Both the position numbers and the translations under genes were made by a program. The notes under the pieces were generated by a model that saw only the letters and a list, made by a program, of their open reading frames with translations, made no database searches and was not told where the DNA came from. This document shows positions 50,001 to 57,108 of a stretch of 64,000 nucleotides of DNA, in pieces. This stretch comes from a virus, in IMG/VR virus record IMGVR_UViG_3300027806_000001, positions 119,469 to 183,468 of that record. One strand, 5' to 3'. How positions within the stretch are numbered: the first letter of the stretch is position 1; each line of letters starts with the position of its first letter.

Positions 50001-51710
50001 GAAGTCCGCCAGGAACTGCACGAAGGCCGAGAACGACGGCCGGCGCACCTGGGTGTCCCAGTAGGTGTTGCCTTCCGGCGTCCAGTAGCCTTCCGAGTAG
50101 GTGGCCGGGTTGGCCAGGAAGCTCGTCTTGTTGAACGCTGGACGATACGAGTCGAAAACGGCGTAGGTCACGCGGGCGTACTGCGTTATGTCGGAGCCGT
50201 TGTAGGCGTAGTGGACGCTGCCTCCGCCGAAGATCTCGTGGCCTACCGCGATCAGCGCCGGCGTCTTGACGTAGACGCCCTTGTGCTGCTCGCGGCCCTG
50301 CTTCAGGTTGAAGTAGTTCCTGTAGTTGTCGGCCAGGTTGTAGAGGGCGTCGAGCCTGTAGTGCGGCGTGTAGTAGGTGACCCTGCCGGCCAGGATCTCG
50401 TCCAGGAGGTTTCTCCTGGCCGCGCCGCTGGCCACGACGTGAGTGCCTCCGAGCGGCTCCTTGGACGCCTGGACCGGGTAGTTGGAGTCCTGCACGTGGA
50501 ACAGCTTGCCGGCCTGCTCGTTCGACAGGAAATCCTTGAACCCCGGATCGCCGAGATCGGGATCGGAGAAGCGCAGCCAGTAGTAGCCAGCCGAAAACTT
50601 TCTCCACTCGGACTGCGTGGCCTGCGGAGATGGAATGGATCCAAGTCCGGAGTTTGGCGCGGTCATAGTCAGGCGAGGACGGGACTCGATGAAGACCTCG
50701 ATGCCCGCCTGCTCCAGCTGGGTGGCGATGTACCAGTCCGACAGCTCGTGGATGTCCGAGCGGCTGTCCGCCAGTTGCCTGAACAGGGACAGGGTGGACG
50801 GGGTGGCCGCCTCGCTGCCGACGTCGAGCGTGACGTACAGCCTGCCCGAGCCGGGGGTGCGGCCCCGCATGGCCTTGAAGTCCTCGACCAGGTCGTCCAG
50901 GAGCGCCTTGTAGGCTGTGTCGCGTTCCGCGGCGGTGGCCCCCAGGGAGTCCCAGATGGCGATCGTCTTGCCCCGCCAGACGGGATCGCCGGCAAACCCC
51001 TCGTGGTAGATCATCACGTTGGACGGTTCGAGGATAGGCGGCCGGCTGCCCGGCACCATGTTTCCCTCGATCAGGGACCGGATGGCCTGCGTATAGCCCA
51101 TCCACATGGCCGGAGACTGGTACAGCGGAGTGGAGACGCCGGCACTGGTGAACGTCCTCTTGCGCATCGTCCTGCCGAGGCCGTTGCGCTCGAGCAGGCC
51201 GCCTCCGGCCTGGAACCCGCCGTTCGGCCAGTAGATGCAGAAGCTCCTGGCTCCCCACTCGTGAAGGGGCTGGAAGGCCTCGTAGATGGCGTTGTGCCAG
51301 GGGCTCGAGACCTCAGGGTCGGCAGGGATCTTCTCGATCGGATAGGCCCGGCCGGCGATTCCTCCGGACGGGTGCGGGCTGCCCTGCAGGAACGAGATGA
51401 TGTCGGCCTGGGTTCCCAGCCAGTCCGACTGCCCTGGATTGGTGTTGTTGCCGAAGAACCGCTGGAAGAAGATGCGGTTGGCTTCCTGCAGCTCTGGATC
51501 GCCCTGGGGGGGCGCCGTGCCGGCCGCCCTCTGCACAGGCGGAGCGAACCGAGGATCGCCCTCCAGGGGCGCCTTGGGCTGCCTGAGCGCGCCCAGGAAG
51601 TCCTGCGAGATGGTCGGTCCGACCGGGGCAGGCGCCACGGCGCCGTCGTAGACCAGGCCGGCGTCTCGGTGCATGGCGTCGGGATTGCCGGATCTATCGG
51701 GGGTCGTCAT
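47028..51710 (-). CDS. Giant protein of unknown function, probable virion component, 1,560 aa
   Basis: One continuous frame with virion-like composition: many Tyr, Trp, Asn, Ser, Pro and few Lys. The middle and C-terminal parts carry motifs seen in TIM-barrel glycoside hydrolases, such as INLVCDDWEGWNGLGLG and WGFLDVPRMEPLL, but catalytic residues cannot be assigned. N-terminal 60 residues are disordered and Pro-rich. Not an RNA polymerase or tape measure (no long coiled coils). A receptor-binding or polysaccharide-acting tail protein is my best guess. Start ATG at 51710 has a poor ribosome site and overlaps the stop of a small upstream gene, so coupling is likely. Confidence 0.6.
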   Translation of the reverse strand: MTTPDRSGNPDAMHRDAGLVYDGAVAPAPVGPTISQDFLGALRQPKAPLEGDPRFAPPVQRAAGTAPPQGDPELQEANRIFFQRFFGNNTNPGQSDWLGTQADIISFLQGSPHPSGGIAGRAYPIEKIPADPEVSSPWHNAIYEAFQPLHEWGARSFCIYWPNGGFQAGGGLLERNGLGRTMRKRTFTSAGVSTPLYQSPAMWMGYTQAIRSLIEGNMVPGSRPPILEPSNVMIYHEGFAGDPVWRGKTIAIWDSLGATAAERDTAYKALLDDLVEDFKAMRGRTPGSGRLYVTLDVGSEAATPSTLSLFRQLADSRSDIHELSDWYIATQLEQAGIEVFIESRPRLTMTAPNSGLGSIPSPQATQSEWRKFSAGYYWLRFSDPDLGDPGFKDFLSNEQAGKLFHVQDSNYPVQASKEPLGGTHVVASGAARRNLLDEILAGRVTYYTPHYRLDALYNLADNYRNYFNLKQGREQHKGVYVKTPALIAVGHEIFGGGSVHYAYNGSDITQYARVTYAVFDSYRPAFNKTSFLANPATYSEGYWTPEGNTYWDTQVRRPSFSAFVQFLADFVSLAAPPSAKLPVMREVDVYVSELPYETGLPQFTVLGAKRCCMIPQAKANQTHDSTLGTIDSAELLARIAGTGGLSLGVLPTVASSEMVLLDFATPYVSLLQGGPLYEPQVPPYATRASTIASMKSCLQAVRAAYPAKKWGFLDVPRMEPLLCDLGSPLNPNCEGDYVRIDRADSATRDAASRWIGYQAADVLADSDLAAAVLRQSVRMASFIVDDDQADRMMSEDVMGAIQAFKADNPSKESVAVVRLCMRSFELLNVSSNSGVGDYTFTHPAQIIGNCVVPALLKGADAVVVHHPWSEHSTLLFSALAPVGDPTRTSQLAIRAAYAARFMPGQTVSTSDDAYWALPATAQAIKDGLELLMLDLVQRIRALQGGSIESPSWAGNTYPDDYVSIQVLPADINSSSPGLGENQRVWSACWTNNNVLGTTSNGTAIKDVVPLVNVPGIRPPGPGAALSGTALDNLVNEIMSRPPNRRAILPTYWMYESPPNEELNLNNYYAATSDGTTYTGNIVGYGDPSPLRFMTPWAYTSTAHCGASITATLSALRQRGAEINLVCDDWEGWNGLGLGSPYNAYDGTFDVNGLPAGWTTNPNTSWKTVPDPRRTVAIVDDVRFGTTPVYQGKSFAELFFDYYQAIRAQFGATIPTPADKVAAARSLMGIYTNISSRQDFRSPWGIGTDESRAIWHAWTSVLEAMTCIQHNLGKWAGLPAYLDATGQMPGYYNYAKFPLSVEEGRYVFESNGHYSGPKVNAMPDIGAAPVLYGELSGGFYSGYGYVPSPTTDAQRYAWTAGATAMPSALYMAFVTDCVRLRGMLRSYPQAWQDLAPWICSPVAQNSFSRYGTDSGGAKYFNEICYHSFLAGAKFIQYFNQPVADDHFMQRAIDEWSRISNDKKVRPCSNQAGSVSQPVDRLQLNQAARMVVSGGMVVGSMVPRYIWRITVAPNVVSLSRTDAGQTDLPATIMTPSNVDNNDRGVWLIRTVPGMPAYSANIA

Positions 51711-51930
51711 GCAGGGAGTCCTGTTGGAATCGGGAGTCGCCGTGCATTTTACGCTTTTCCTCTTGCCGAGGCTTGACGACCGCCGCGTGCAGGCCGTCGA
51801 AGATCAGTTTGCCGACCACGATCAGGCCGACCGCTATACTGCAGACCAGCTGGACCAGCAGCAGGAAGAACTGCCTCAGCAGGCGGAGCATCAGCTCCTC
51901 CGGCCTTTCTCTTTCGGAATTTGAATTCAT
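51694..51930 (-). CDS. Small membrane protein divergent from terminase, 78 aa
   Basis: ATG with GGAG six bases upstream; basic/acidic N-terminus, a hydrophobic helix (FFLLLVQLVCSIAVGLIVVG, about residues 21-40) and a polar tail. Its start codon shares two bases with the terminase start on the other strand, and its stop overlaps the 1,560-aa gene start by 17 bases. Fills the 220-base gap that would otherwise be empty. The strand choice is supported by the ribosome site. Confidence 0.55.
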   Translation of the reverse strand: MNSNSERERPEELMLRLLRQFFLLLVQLVCSIAVGLIVVGKLIFDGLHAAVVKPRQEEKRKMHGDSRFQQDSLHDDPR

Positions 51931-54871
51931 GAGCGACTCCAAGGATCTAGTGACAGAGGGGATGCCCGAGCTGCCGGACTGGCTCAGGAAGATGGTTTCC
52001 GGCATGAAGTCCCTGAGGGAGATCGACCAGCTCGACGACCTCATCATGACCATGCCGGCGGAGAGGCTGAAGGAGCTGCACGGCCGTTTGGACATGGACC
52101 TGTTCAAGAGGTTCATGGAGTGGCACGTGGCGTCGAACCCCTCCTCGCCCGTCAGGCTGACGTCGCTGCTGAGGATCAACGGCAGGCCGTTCACCCTGTC
52201 GAAGCATCCGTTCTTCGAGCCGATGTTCTACCCGGACCTGCCTGATTCCCTGCTGCTGGTGTGCGCCCGTCAGGTGGGTAAAGCCCTGAGCGTCGATACT
52301 CCGGTGCCCACGCCGTCAGGCAGGTGCAGGATCCGCGACCTGAAGTCCGGCGACTTCGTGCTCGGCATTCACGGAACTCCGGTCAAGGTGCTGGCCGTGT
52401 CTCCAACGTTGCCTGCGCCGGTCTCCTTCAAGGTGTCGTTCAACGACGGCCACTCCGTCCTGGCCTGCGAGGACCACCTGTGGACCGTCCACCACCCCGT
52501 GGGTGGCAGGCAGGGCAGGCGGACCATGAAGATCCGAAGGCAGGAAACGCTGACCACCCGTCAGCTGCTGGACCGCGGAGTCATGATGAAGCAGGAATAC
52601 CGGTTCGCCCTGCCGGAGGTCAAGCCGGTCGAATTCCCGGAGGCCGACCTGCCCATCGACCCCTACGTCCTGGGCGTCTGGCTGGGGGACGGACACAGCT
52701 CATGCGGCCGGATCTCCTCCCACATGGACGACCCCGCGGTCGTGGACGAGGTCTCGAGCGTCTACCCTGTCTACACGGTTGGCAGGTGCAGGGGCTCCAA
52801 GGGGATCTACTTCAACGTGCTGGGATTGAAGAGCCGTCTTCGAGGACTGGGGCTGTTGAACGACAAGCGCATTCCGATCGAATACCTGCGGGCCAGCGTC
52901 TCTCAGCGCCTGGCCTTGCTGCAAGGCCTCATGGACACGGACGGAACCGTGACACCCCGGGGCCTGTGCTCGCTGGGATTCTCGAATCAGCGCCTGGCCG
53001 ACGACGCGTTCGAGCTGCTGTGCAGCCTGGGATTGGTCGTCAAGAGGTCGACCAAGCAGCCGAAGTACCCGGGCTCCAAGCTGCATCACAGGATGAACTT
53101 CACGGCCCGCAGGGACGAGCTGCCGGTGTTTCGCCTGCCGCGAAAGCTGATGAGGATGAGGACGGCGGCAGAAGCCAAGGGCAAGCCGACCCAGACGCGA
53201 TGCAAGAAGATCGTCTCGATCGAGCCTGCGGGCCCGGTCCCCATGTGCTGCATCGAGGTGGACAGCCCGGACGGACTCTATCTTTGCGGGGACAGCTGGA
53301 TCCCCACGCACAACAGCACACACCTGGCGGCGCAAGGGGTGCTGCAGGCGGGGGCGCTGCCGCGCTTCAAGATCCTCTTCATGGCGCCGCAGTTCGAGCA
53401 GATCCGGCGCTTCAGCCACCAGTACATCCGCCAGTTCGTCCACGAGTCCTACATCAAGGACGAGCTGATGGACCGCGGCTCGGTCGACTCGGTCATGCAG
53501 AAGGGGTTCCGCAACGGGTCGGAGCTGTGGTTCTCGTTCGCGAAGATGTCGGTGGACCGCGTCCGCGGCCTCTCGGTCGACGCGATCCGCATCGACGAGG
53601 TGCAGGACATGAACCCGGAGTTCCTGGACATCGTCCGGGAGTGCATGTCGGCGTCCGAGCGCAGGTCGGAGATGTACTCCGGCACCAGCAAGACCGTCGA
53701 CAACACCATCGAGCAGCTGCGCCTCAGGTCCAGCCAGGCGGAGTGGTTCATGAGGTGCGAGTCGTGCTCGCACTGGAACATCCCCACGGTCGAGGGGTCG
53801 GGCCAGGGCCTGGGCGTCATGGAGATGATCCGTCCCGAGGGCATGAGCTGCGCCAAGTGCCGGGCGCTGCTCAGCCCGGAGCGGGGCCAGTGGGTGCACC
53901 GGTACGTGGAGCGGGCCAAGACCTTCCCCAGCTACCACATCCCCCAGGTGATCTGCCCCGTCCACTACGCCAACCCCAAGAACTGGCGCAGCCTGCTGGC
54001 CAAGCGGGACAGGACCTCCACGGCGACGTTCGTCAACGAGGTGCTGGGCGAGGCCTGCGACGCCGGGCAGCGGCTGGTGAGCCTGACGGAGCTCAAGCAG
54101 GCCTGCGTCCTGGGCCCCAACACCCCGGACAGCGCGTCGCTCGCCGACAGGTACGTCGACCGGGTGCTGGGGGTCGACTGGGGCGGCAAGGGCACCAACT
54201 TCCAGTCCTTCACGGCCGCCGCGGTGGCCTGCTACTCGCCGGGCCAGGACCGCATCGACGTTCTGTTCGGCAAGGTATTCCAGGCCCTGATGGACCCGGT
54301 CATCGAGACCAAGGAGGTCATCGACCTGTCCAGCAAGTACTCCTGCACGCTGATCGCCCACGACGTGGCCGTCGCAGGAGAGGTGCGCAGGAGCATCATG
54401 AGGAGCATGGGAGTGCACGACGGCCGCCTGGCGAACTGCCGGTATGCGGCCAGCGGCAGCATCAAGGCCATCCTCCAGCACGTGCCGTCGACCGACATCA
54501 ACCCGACCGAGTACTACAACCTGGACAAGAGCCAGGTCGTGTCCGCGGTCTGCCTGGCCATCAAGAACGGCAGCATCCGCTTCCCGCAGTACGAGACCAT
54601 GAAGGACGACTCGGGGAACAACATGCTGGAGCACTTCCTGGCCGTGTACGAGGAATCCTCCGAGAGCATGTTCGGATCCGAGAAGAGGTTCATCAGGCGC
54701 AACCCCGGCATGCCAGACGACTTCCTGCACGCGGTGGCCTTCGCGGTCATCGTGCTGTGGAGGCGCTATCCGGAGCTGGTGCCCGACCTGATGGACGCGG
54801 TGCTCGACGGGGACGAGCTGGCGTCCTTCGGCGACCCCAGGGCCTACTACATGCCGGGCGACATGGATTGA
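51929..54871 (+). CDS. Large terminase subunit interrupted by an intein, 980 aa precursor
   Basis: Packaging motor ATPase and nuclease. The extein P-loop CARQVGK/STHLAAQ is split by the intein (52283-53314); mature length is about 636 aa. Walker B AIRIDEVQD, a zinc-type pair CESC ... CAKC, and nuclease acids in VDWGGKG, HDVAVAGE and DDFLHAVAF follow in order. Splicing is needed before ATP can be bound. ATG 51929 has only a weak ribosome site, and GTG 51950 (AAGGA upstream) is a possible alternative start. A strong promoter overlaps the stop codon. Confidence 0.85.
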   Translation: MSDSKDLVTEGMPELPDWLRKMVSGMKSLREIDQLDDLIMTMPAERLKELHGRLDMDLFKRFMEWHVASNPSSPVRLTSLLRINGRPFTLSKHPFFEPMFYPDLPDSLLLVCARQVGKALSVDTPVPTPSGRCRIRDLKSGDFVLGIHGTPVKVLAVSPTLPAPVSFKVSFNDGHSVLACEDHLWTVHHPVGGRQGRRTMKIRRQETLTTRQLLDRGVMMKQEYRFALPEVKPVEFPEADLPIDPYVLGVWLGDGHSSCGRISSHMDDPAVVDEVSSVYPVYTVGRCRGSKGIYFNVLGLKSRLRGLGLLNDKRIPIEYLRASVSQRLALLQGLMDTDGTVTPRGLCSLGFSNQRLADDAFELLCSLGLVVKRSTKQPKYPGSKLHHRMNFTARRDELPVFRLPRKLMRMRTAAEAKGKPTQTRCKKIVSIEPAGPVPMCCIEVDSPDGLYLCGDSWIPTHNSTHLAAQGVLQAGALPRFKILFMAPQFEQIRRFSHQYIRQFVHESYIKDELMDRGSVDSVMQKGFRNGSELWFSFAKMSVDRVRGLSVDAIRIDEVQDMNPEFLDIVRECMSASERRSEMYSGTSKTVDNTIEQLRLRSSQAEWFMRCESCSHWNIPTVEGSGQGLGVMEMIRPEGMSCAKCRALLSPERGQWVHRYVERAKTFPSYHIPQVICPVHYANPKNWRSLLAKRDRTSTATFVNEVLGEACDAGQRLVSLTELKQACVLGPNTPDSASLADRYVDRVLGVDWGGKGTNFQSFTAAAVACYSPGQDRIDVLFGKVFQALMDPVIETKEVIDLSSKYSCTLIAHDVAVAGEVRRSIMRSMGVHDGRLANCRYAASGSIKAILQHVPSTDINPTEYYNLDKSQVVSAVCLAIKNGSIRFPQYETMKDDSGNNMLEHFLAVYEESSESMFGSEKRFIRRNPGMPDDFLHAVAFAVIVLWRRYPELVPDLMDAVLDGDELASFGDPRAYYMPGDMD
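52283..53314 (+). other. Class 3-like intein with LAGLIDADG endonuclease, 344 aa
   Basis: Starts with Ala (ALSVDTPVPTPSG) in place of the usual Cys/Ser and ends PTHN before Ser+1. A Trp in block B (CEDHLW, W67), Cys in block F (CC at 322-323) and Thr before the terminal His-Asn form the W-C-T set that marks class 3 inteins, which use the block F Cys as first nucleophile. Two dodecapeptides LGVWLGDGH (130-138) and LLQGLMDTDG (212-221) identify a DOD homing endonuclease. Inserted after the P-loop Lys, a conserved motif typical of intein sites. Confidence 0.85.
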
Positions 54872-54896
54872 TAGTTAGCGAGACGGCGGCTATAGT
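54868..54896 (+). promoter_or_regulatory. Sigma-70 type promoter overlapping the terminase stop
   Basis: TTGATA (54868-54873) and TATAGT (54891-54896) separated by 17 bases; each box is one mismatch from consensus. Transcription would start near 54903 and read the structured RNA and then the genes at 55074-55919. Confidence 0.7.
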
Positions 54897-54902
54897 CGTG
54901 CA

Positions 54903-55030
54903 GGCCGGCCGCCCCGTCCACTCGATCCTGATCCTTGGGCTCCCTGGAATGGGGCTGCTTTGGAGATTGAGGATTGAGTGGATTGGGCGGCAGGAAGGTC
55001 CGACTGCGAAGCGGTCGGCAAGATATTTTA
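54903..55030 (+). ncRNA. Highly structured small RNA or leader behind the promoter
   Basis: Bases 54908-54928 pair with 54971-54991 over 21 positions with a single mismatch and two G-U wobbles. Inside is a second 5-bp hairpin (GCTCC/GGGGC). A separate hairpin (55000-55018) follows and then a T-rich stretch. No open frame fits. This fits either a free small RNA of about 120 bases or a leader of the 55074 gene. Confidence 0.55.
55000..55030 (+). terminator. Probable terminator or attenuator
   Basis: CCGACTGC / GCGGTCGG stem with GAA loop followed by CAAGATATTTTA. T-run is weak, so termination may be partial, which would allow some readthrough to 55074. Confidence 0.45.
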
Positions 55031-55073
55031 CCCCAGACCGGGCAGTAATTTAGCCCCTGAAGCGGAGACAGCC

Positions 55074-55322
55074 ATGAACATCGAGATCGTCAAGTTCGAG
55101 CCCCAGTCCGACGGAACCGTCAGCGTGCACCTCTCGGGAGGCTCGGACCTGGCCCTGCAGGGCCCCGACGCCCGCCGGGCGGTCTTCGCCAGGGCCAAGG
55201 AGGCCGGCTATCCGGCCCATGGCCTGAACCGCTACGTGCAGGGTCCCAAGGTCGACGGCAAGTCGACCGGCCAGTGGATCATGGTCAGCAGCCAGTGGCC
55301 GGCAAAGTCGGTGAGGGTCTGA
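55074..55322 (+). CDS. Small hypothetical protein, 82 aa
   Basis: GGAG seven bases before ATG. A beta-rich N-terminal half (MNIEIVKFEPQSDGTVSVHL), then a basic helix and a short C-terminal strand. No family recognised. First gene of the rightward group after the structured RNA. Confidence 0.55.
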   Translation: MNIEIVKFEPQSDGTVSVHLSGGSDLALQGPDARRAVFARAKEAGYPAHGLNRYVQGPKVDGKSTGQWIMVSSQWPAKSVRV

Positions 55323-55324
55323 GC

Positions 55325-55684
55325 GTGCCGAGCATCCTGACGCCTGCCGAGAGGAAGCTCTTCATCCGCAAGCCGGAATGGGCCAAGGCCCTGCTGCCGC
55401 TGTGCGAGGCCATGAAGCAGGCTGAGTTCGAGACGGCTACCGTCGCCGACATCATGGGCGTGCTGCAGGACGAGCCGGAACTCCCGTCAAAGTTTTATAT
55501 TGTTGACAACCGGTACCTGGTGCCATCAAAGAAGACCTGCTACGATCTCAACCTGGCGGAGCGGCTTGACCGCCTGCCCTACTGGCCTCCCCGTATCCTG
55601 AGCGTCACCTTCTGGATCCATCGCGATGAGAGTCAAGCTGCGACAGACTCGTTGGACGCTGGAGAGGATGGACCTTGGTCCTAA
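55325..55684 (+). CDS. Hypothetical protein, 119 aa (GTG start)
   Basis: GTG two bases after the previous stop, GAGGG seven bases upstream. Helical beginning (TPAERKLFIRKPEWAKALL) and an AT-richer middle coding KFYIVDNRYLVP. Overlaps the next gene by about 60 bases. No family recognised. Confidence 0.5.
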   Translation: MPSILTPAERKLFIRKPEWAKALLPLCEAMKQAEFETATVADIMGVLQDEPELPSKFYIVDNRYLVPSKKTCYDLNLAERLDRLPYWPPRILSVTFWIHRDESQAATDSLDAGEDGPWS

Positions 55685-55919
55685 GCTCCGCGGCAACATC
55701 GATCATCCGGACCGGGCGAGAAGGTACATACGCATCTCGACGCGCCTGACGCGCGGCGAGGAGATCCTCGAGGTGCTGCTGCACGAGTTCCTGCACGGCT
55801 GCTTTTGGGACATGGACGAGGAGGCCATCACCCAGGCCGCCAAGGACATGGCCCGCGCGCTGTACAAGTGCGGCGCGAGGATCGACGTGGACAAGATCCC
55901 TGTCCGCAAGCCCAAGTGA
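55626..55919 (+). CDS. Small zincin-like protein (SprT-type HExxH), 97 aa
   Basis: A HEFLH motif (about residues 53-57) in EVLLHEFLHGCFWDMDEE, with the following Glu helix giving the look of a small SprT-like metalloprotein common in phages. Basic N-terminus. Size is too small for a full SprT domain, so it may be a mini version. ATG 55626 overlaps the previous gene; a later ATG (55668) is possible. Substrate unknown. Confidence 0.65.
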   Translation: MRVKLRQTRWTLERMDLGPKLRGNIDHPDRARRYIRISTRLTRGEEILEVLLHEFLHGCFWDMDEEAITQAAKDMARALYKCGARIDVDKIPVRKPK

Positions 55920-55930
55920 AGGCCTAAAGG

Positions 55931-55960
55931 AACAACCCCCGGCGAGAGCCGGGGGTTGTT
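55931..55960. terminator. Bidirectional terminator
   Basis: A 13-bp stem AACAACCCCCGGC with GAGA loop between convergent genes (stop at 55919 on the plus strand, 55975 on the minus). On the plus strand GTTCGTCTTC follows. Confidence 0.75.
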
Positions 55961-55974
55961 CGTCTTCGGGTAGA

Positions 55975-57108
55975 TCAGGCGGTGTTCTTCGGACGGGGGT
56001 CGCCGAGCTGAGTGTTCAGCTCGACGATCTGCTTGTGGAGGGCGTTGGCCTCGGGTCCCGGAGGCGTCGTCGCCAGGGTGTTCAGCATGTCCTGCAGCTG
56101 CTGACTCTTGGCATCACGCTGGAAATCTCCGCCGTGCGCCGGGGTCGGCGAACCCTCCTCCTCCACGGGGGCGCCCTTCGCGAGCAGGTCCATGATGCCG
56201 CGCGTGCCGAGGCCCGCCGCACCGCCGAGGCCGCCGCCGACCAGGGCGCCCTGCGCCACCGACTGATCGCGGAGGTAGTTGACGAGGGCGCCGAGGCCTG
56301 CACCGCCGAGGGCACCTGCTCCGCCGTACATGGCGTAGTCGCCGGCCGAGGAGGCCGACCGCTTGCTGCGAGCCGAGGCTCCCTTGTTCCGAAGACGATC
56401 AAGGGCAGCAGGATCGAATCGATTGTCCAACTGCATGATTTCGGCGCTGCTGTCCCGGCCCTGACGCACTTCCGGACTGTTCTGATAGTCGTTGTACGCC
56501 TTGAGCTGCTTCTCGTACTCGGCATAGGCCCTTGCGGCCTCCAGATCCGCCGCGTCGATCTTGAGCTGACCCTGCAGTGCCTCGAGTCCCGGGAGCCCCT
56601 CTCTGAGATTCTTCAGGCGCTCAGCTCCGGTTTCGCCAGGGATCGTACCCTGGCTGAGCTGATCGACGAGCTGCTGTCCAGGCAAGGCGTCGCGGTACGC
56701 AATCATGTCCTCGAGAGTCTTGACACCTGCGTCGTACTTGGCTTGGATGTAGCGAGGATCCTTCTCAAGATCTCGGAGAACCTTGCGCATCGGATTGGCC
56801 CGGTCCTTCAGAGGACCTGCGCCGGGCAGCTCCTCTTCGCGGGTCTCGGCATTTGACCAAACCCTCTCAGGGCCACTGCGAGCCAGCAGGTCCATGATGC
56901 CGCGCGTGCCGAGGCCTGCCGCACCGCCAATGCCGCCGCCTACCAGGGCGCCTTCGGCGACCGACTTGTCACGGAGGTAGTTGATGAGGGCGCCGAGGCC
57001 TGCGCCGCCGAGGGCGCCTGCACCGCCGTACATGGCGTAGTCGCTCATCGGCGAGGCCTTTGCCGACCGCTTGACCAGGTTCTGAAGGTTGCTCGCAAGC
57101 TTGATCAT
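55975..57108 (-). CDS. Protein with two glycine-zipper modules, 377 aa
   Basis: Two near-identical Gly/Ala-rich modules (around residues 23-80 and 257-315) share DYAMYGGAGALGGAGLGAL and GGAAGLGTRGIMDLLA. They look like membrane-inserting glycine zippers and derive from a recent 158-bp duplication. The stretch between is helical and charged. The opening MIKLASNLQNL resembles that of the next gene upstream. Glycine-zipper proteins are known from DNA-ejection and membrane functions; the location next to structural genes suggests a virion role. ATG 57108 preferred; a GTG precedes it. Confidence 0.65.
   Translation of the reverse strand: MIKLASNLQNLVKRSAKASPMSDYAMYGGAGALGGAGLGALINYLRDKSVAEGALVGGGIGGAAGLGTRGIMDLLARSGPERVWSNAETREEELPGAGPLKDRANPMRKVLRDLEKDPRYIQAKYDAGVKTLEDMIAYRDALPGQQLVDQLSQGTIPGETGAERLKNLREGLPGLEALQGQLKIDAADLEAARAYAEYEKQLKAYNDYQNSPEVRQGRDSSAEIMQLDNRFDPAALDRLRNKGASARSKRSASSAGDYAMYGGAGALGGAGLGALVNYLRDQSVAQGALVGGGLGGAAGLGTRGIMDLLAKGAPVEEEGSPTPAHGGDFQRDAKSQQLQDMLNTLATTPPGPEANALHKQIVELNTQLGDPRPKNTA
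56183..56340. repeat. 158-bp duplicated segment, copy 1
   Basis: Nearly identical to 56885-57042, same strand and frame, both within the gene at 55975. Encodes the second (C-terminal) glycine-zipper module. Confidence 0.9.
56885..57042. repeat. 158-bp duplicated segment, copy 2
   Basis: Second copy, coding the N-terminal glycine-zipper module. Few substitutions separate the two, so the duplication is recent or maintained by recombination. Confidence 0.9.

Noticed and set aside
51810-51841. TATACT box upstream of the terminase start
   Set aside because: The nearest -35-like sequence is 20 bases away and poor; not convincing as a promoter.
55020-55055. Sixth copy of the intergenic element on the minus strand (GGGGCTAAATTACTG)
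   Set aside because: The box is present but the downstream core does not match and it points away from the adjacent genes.
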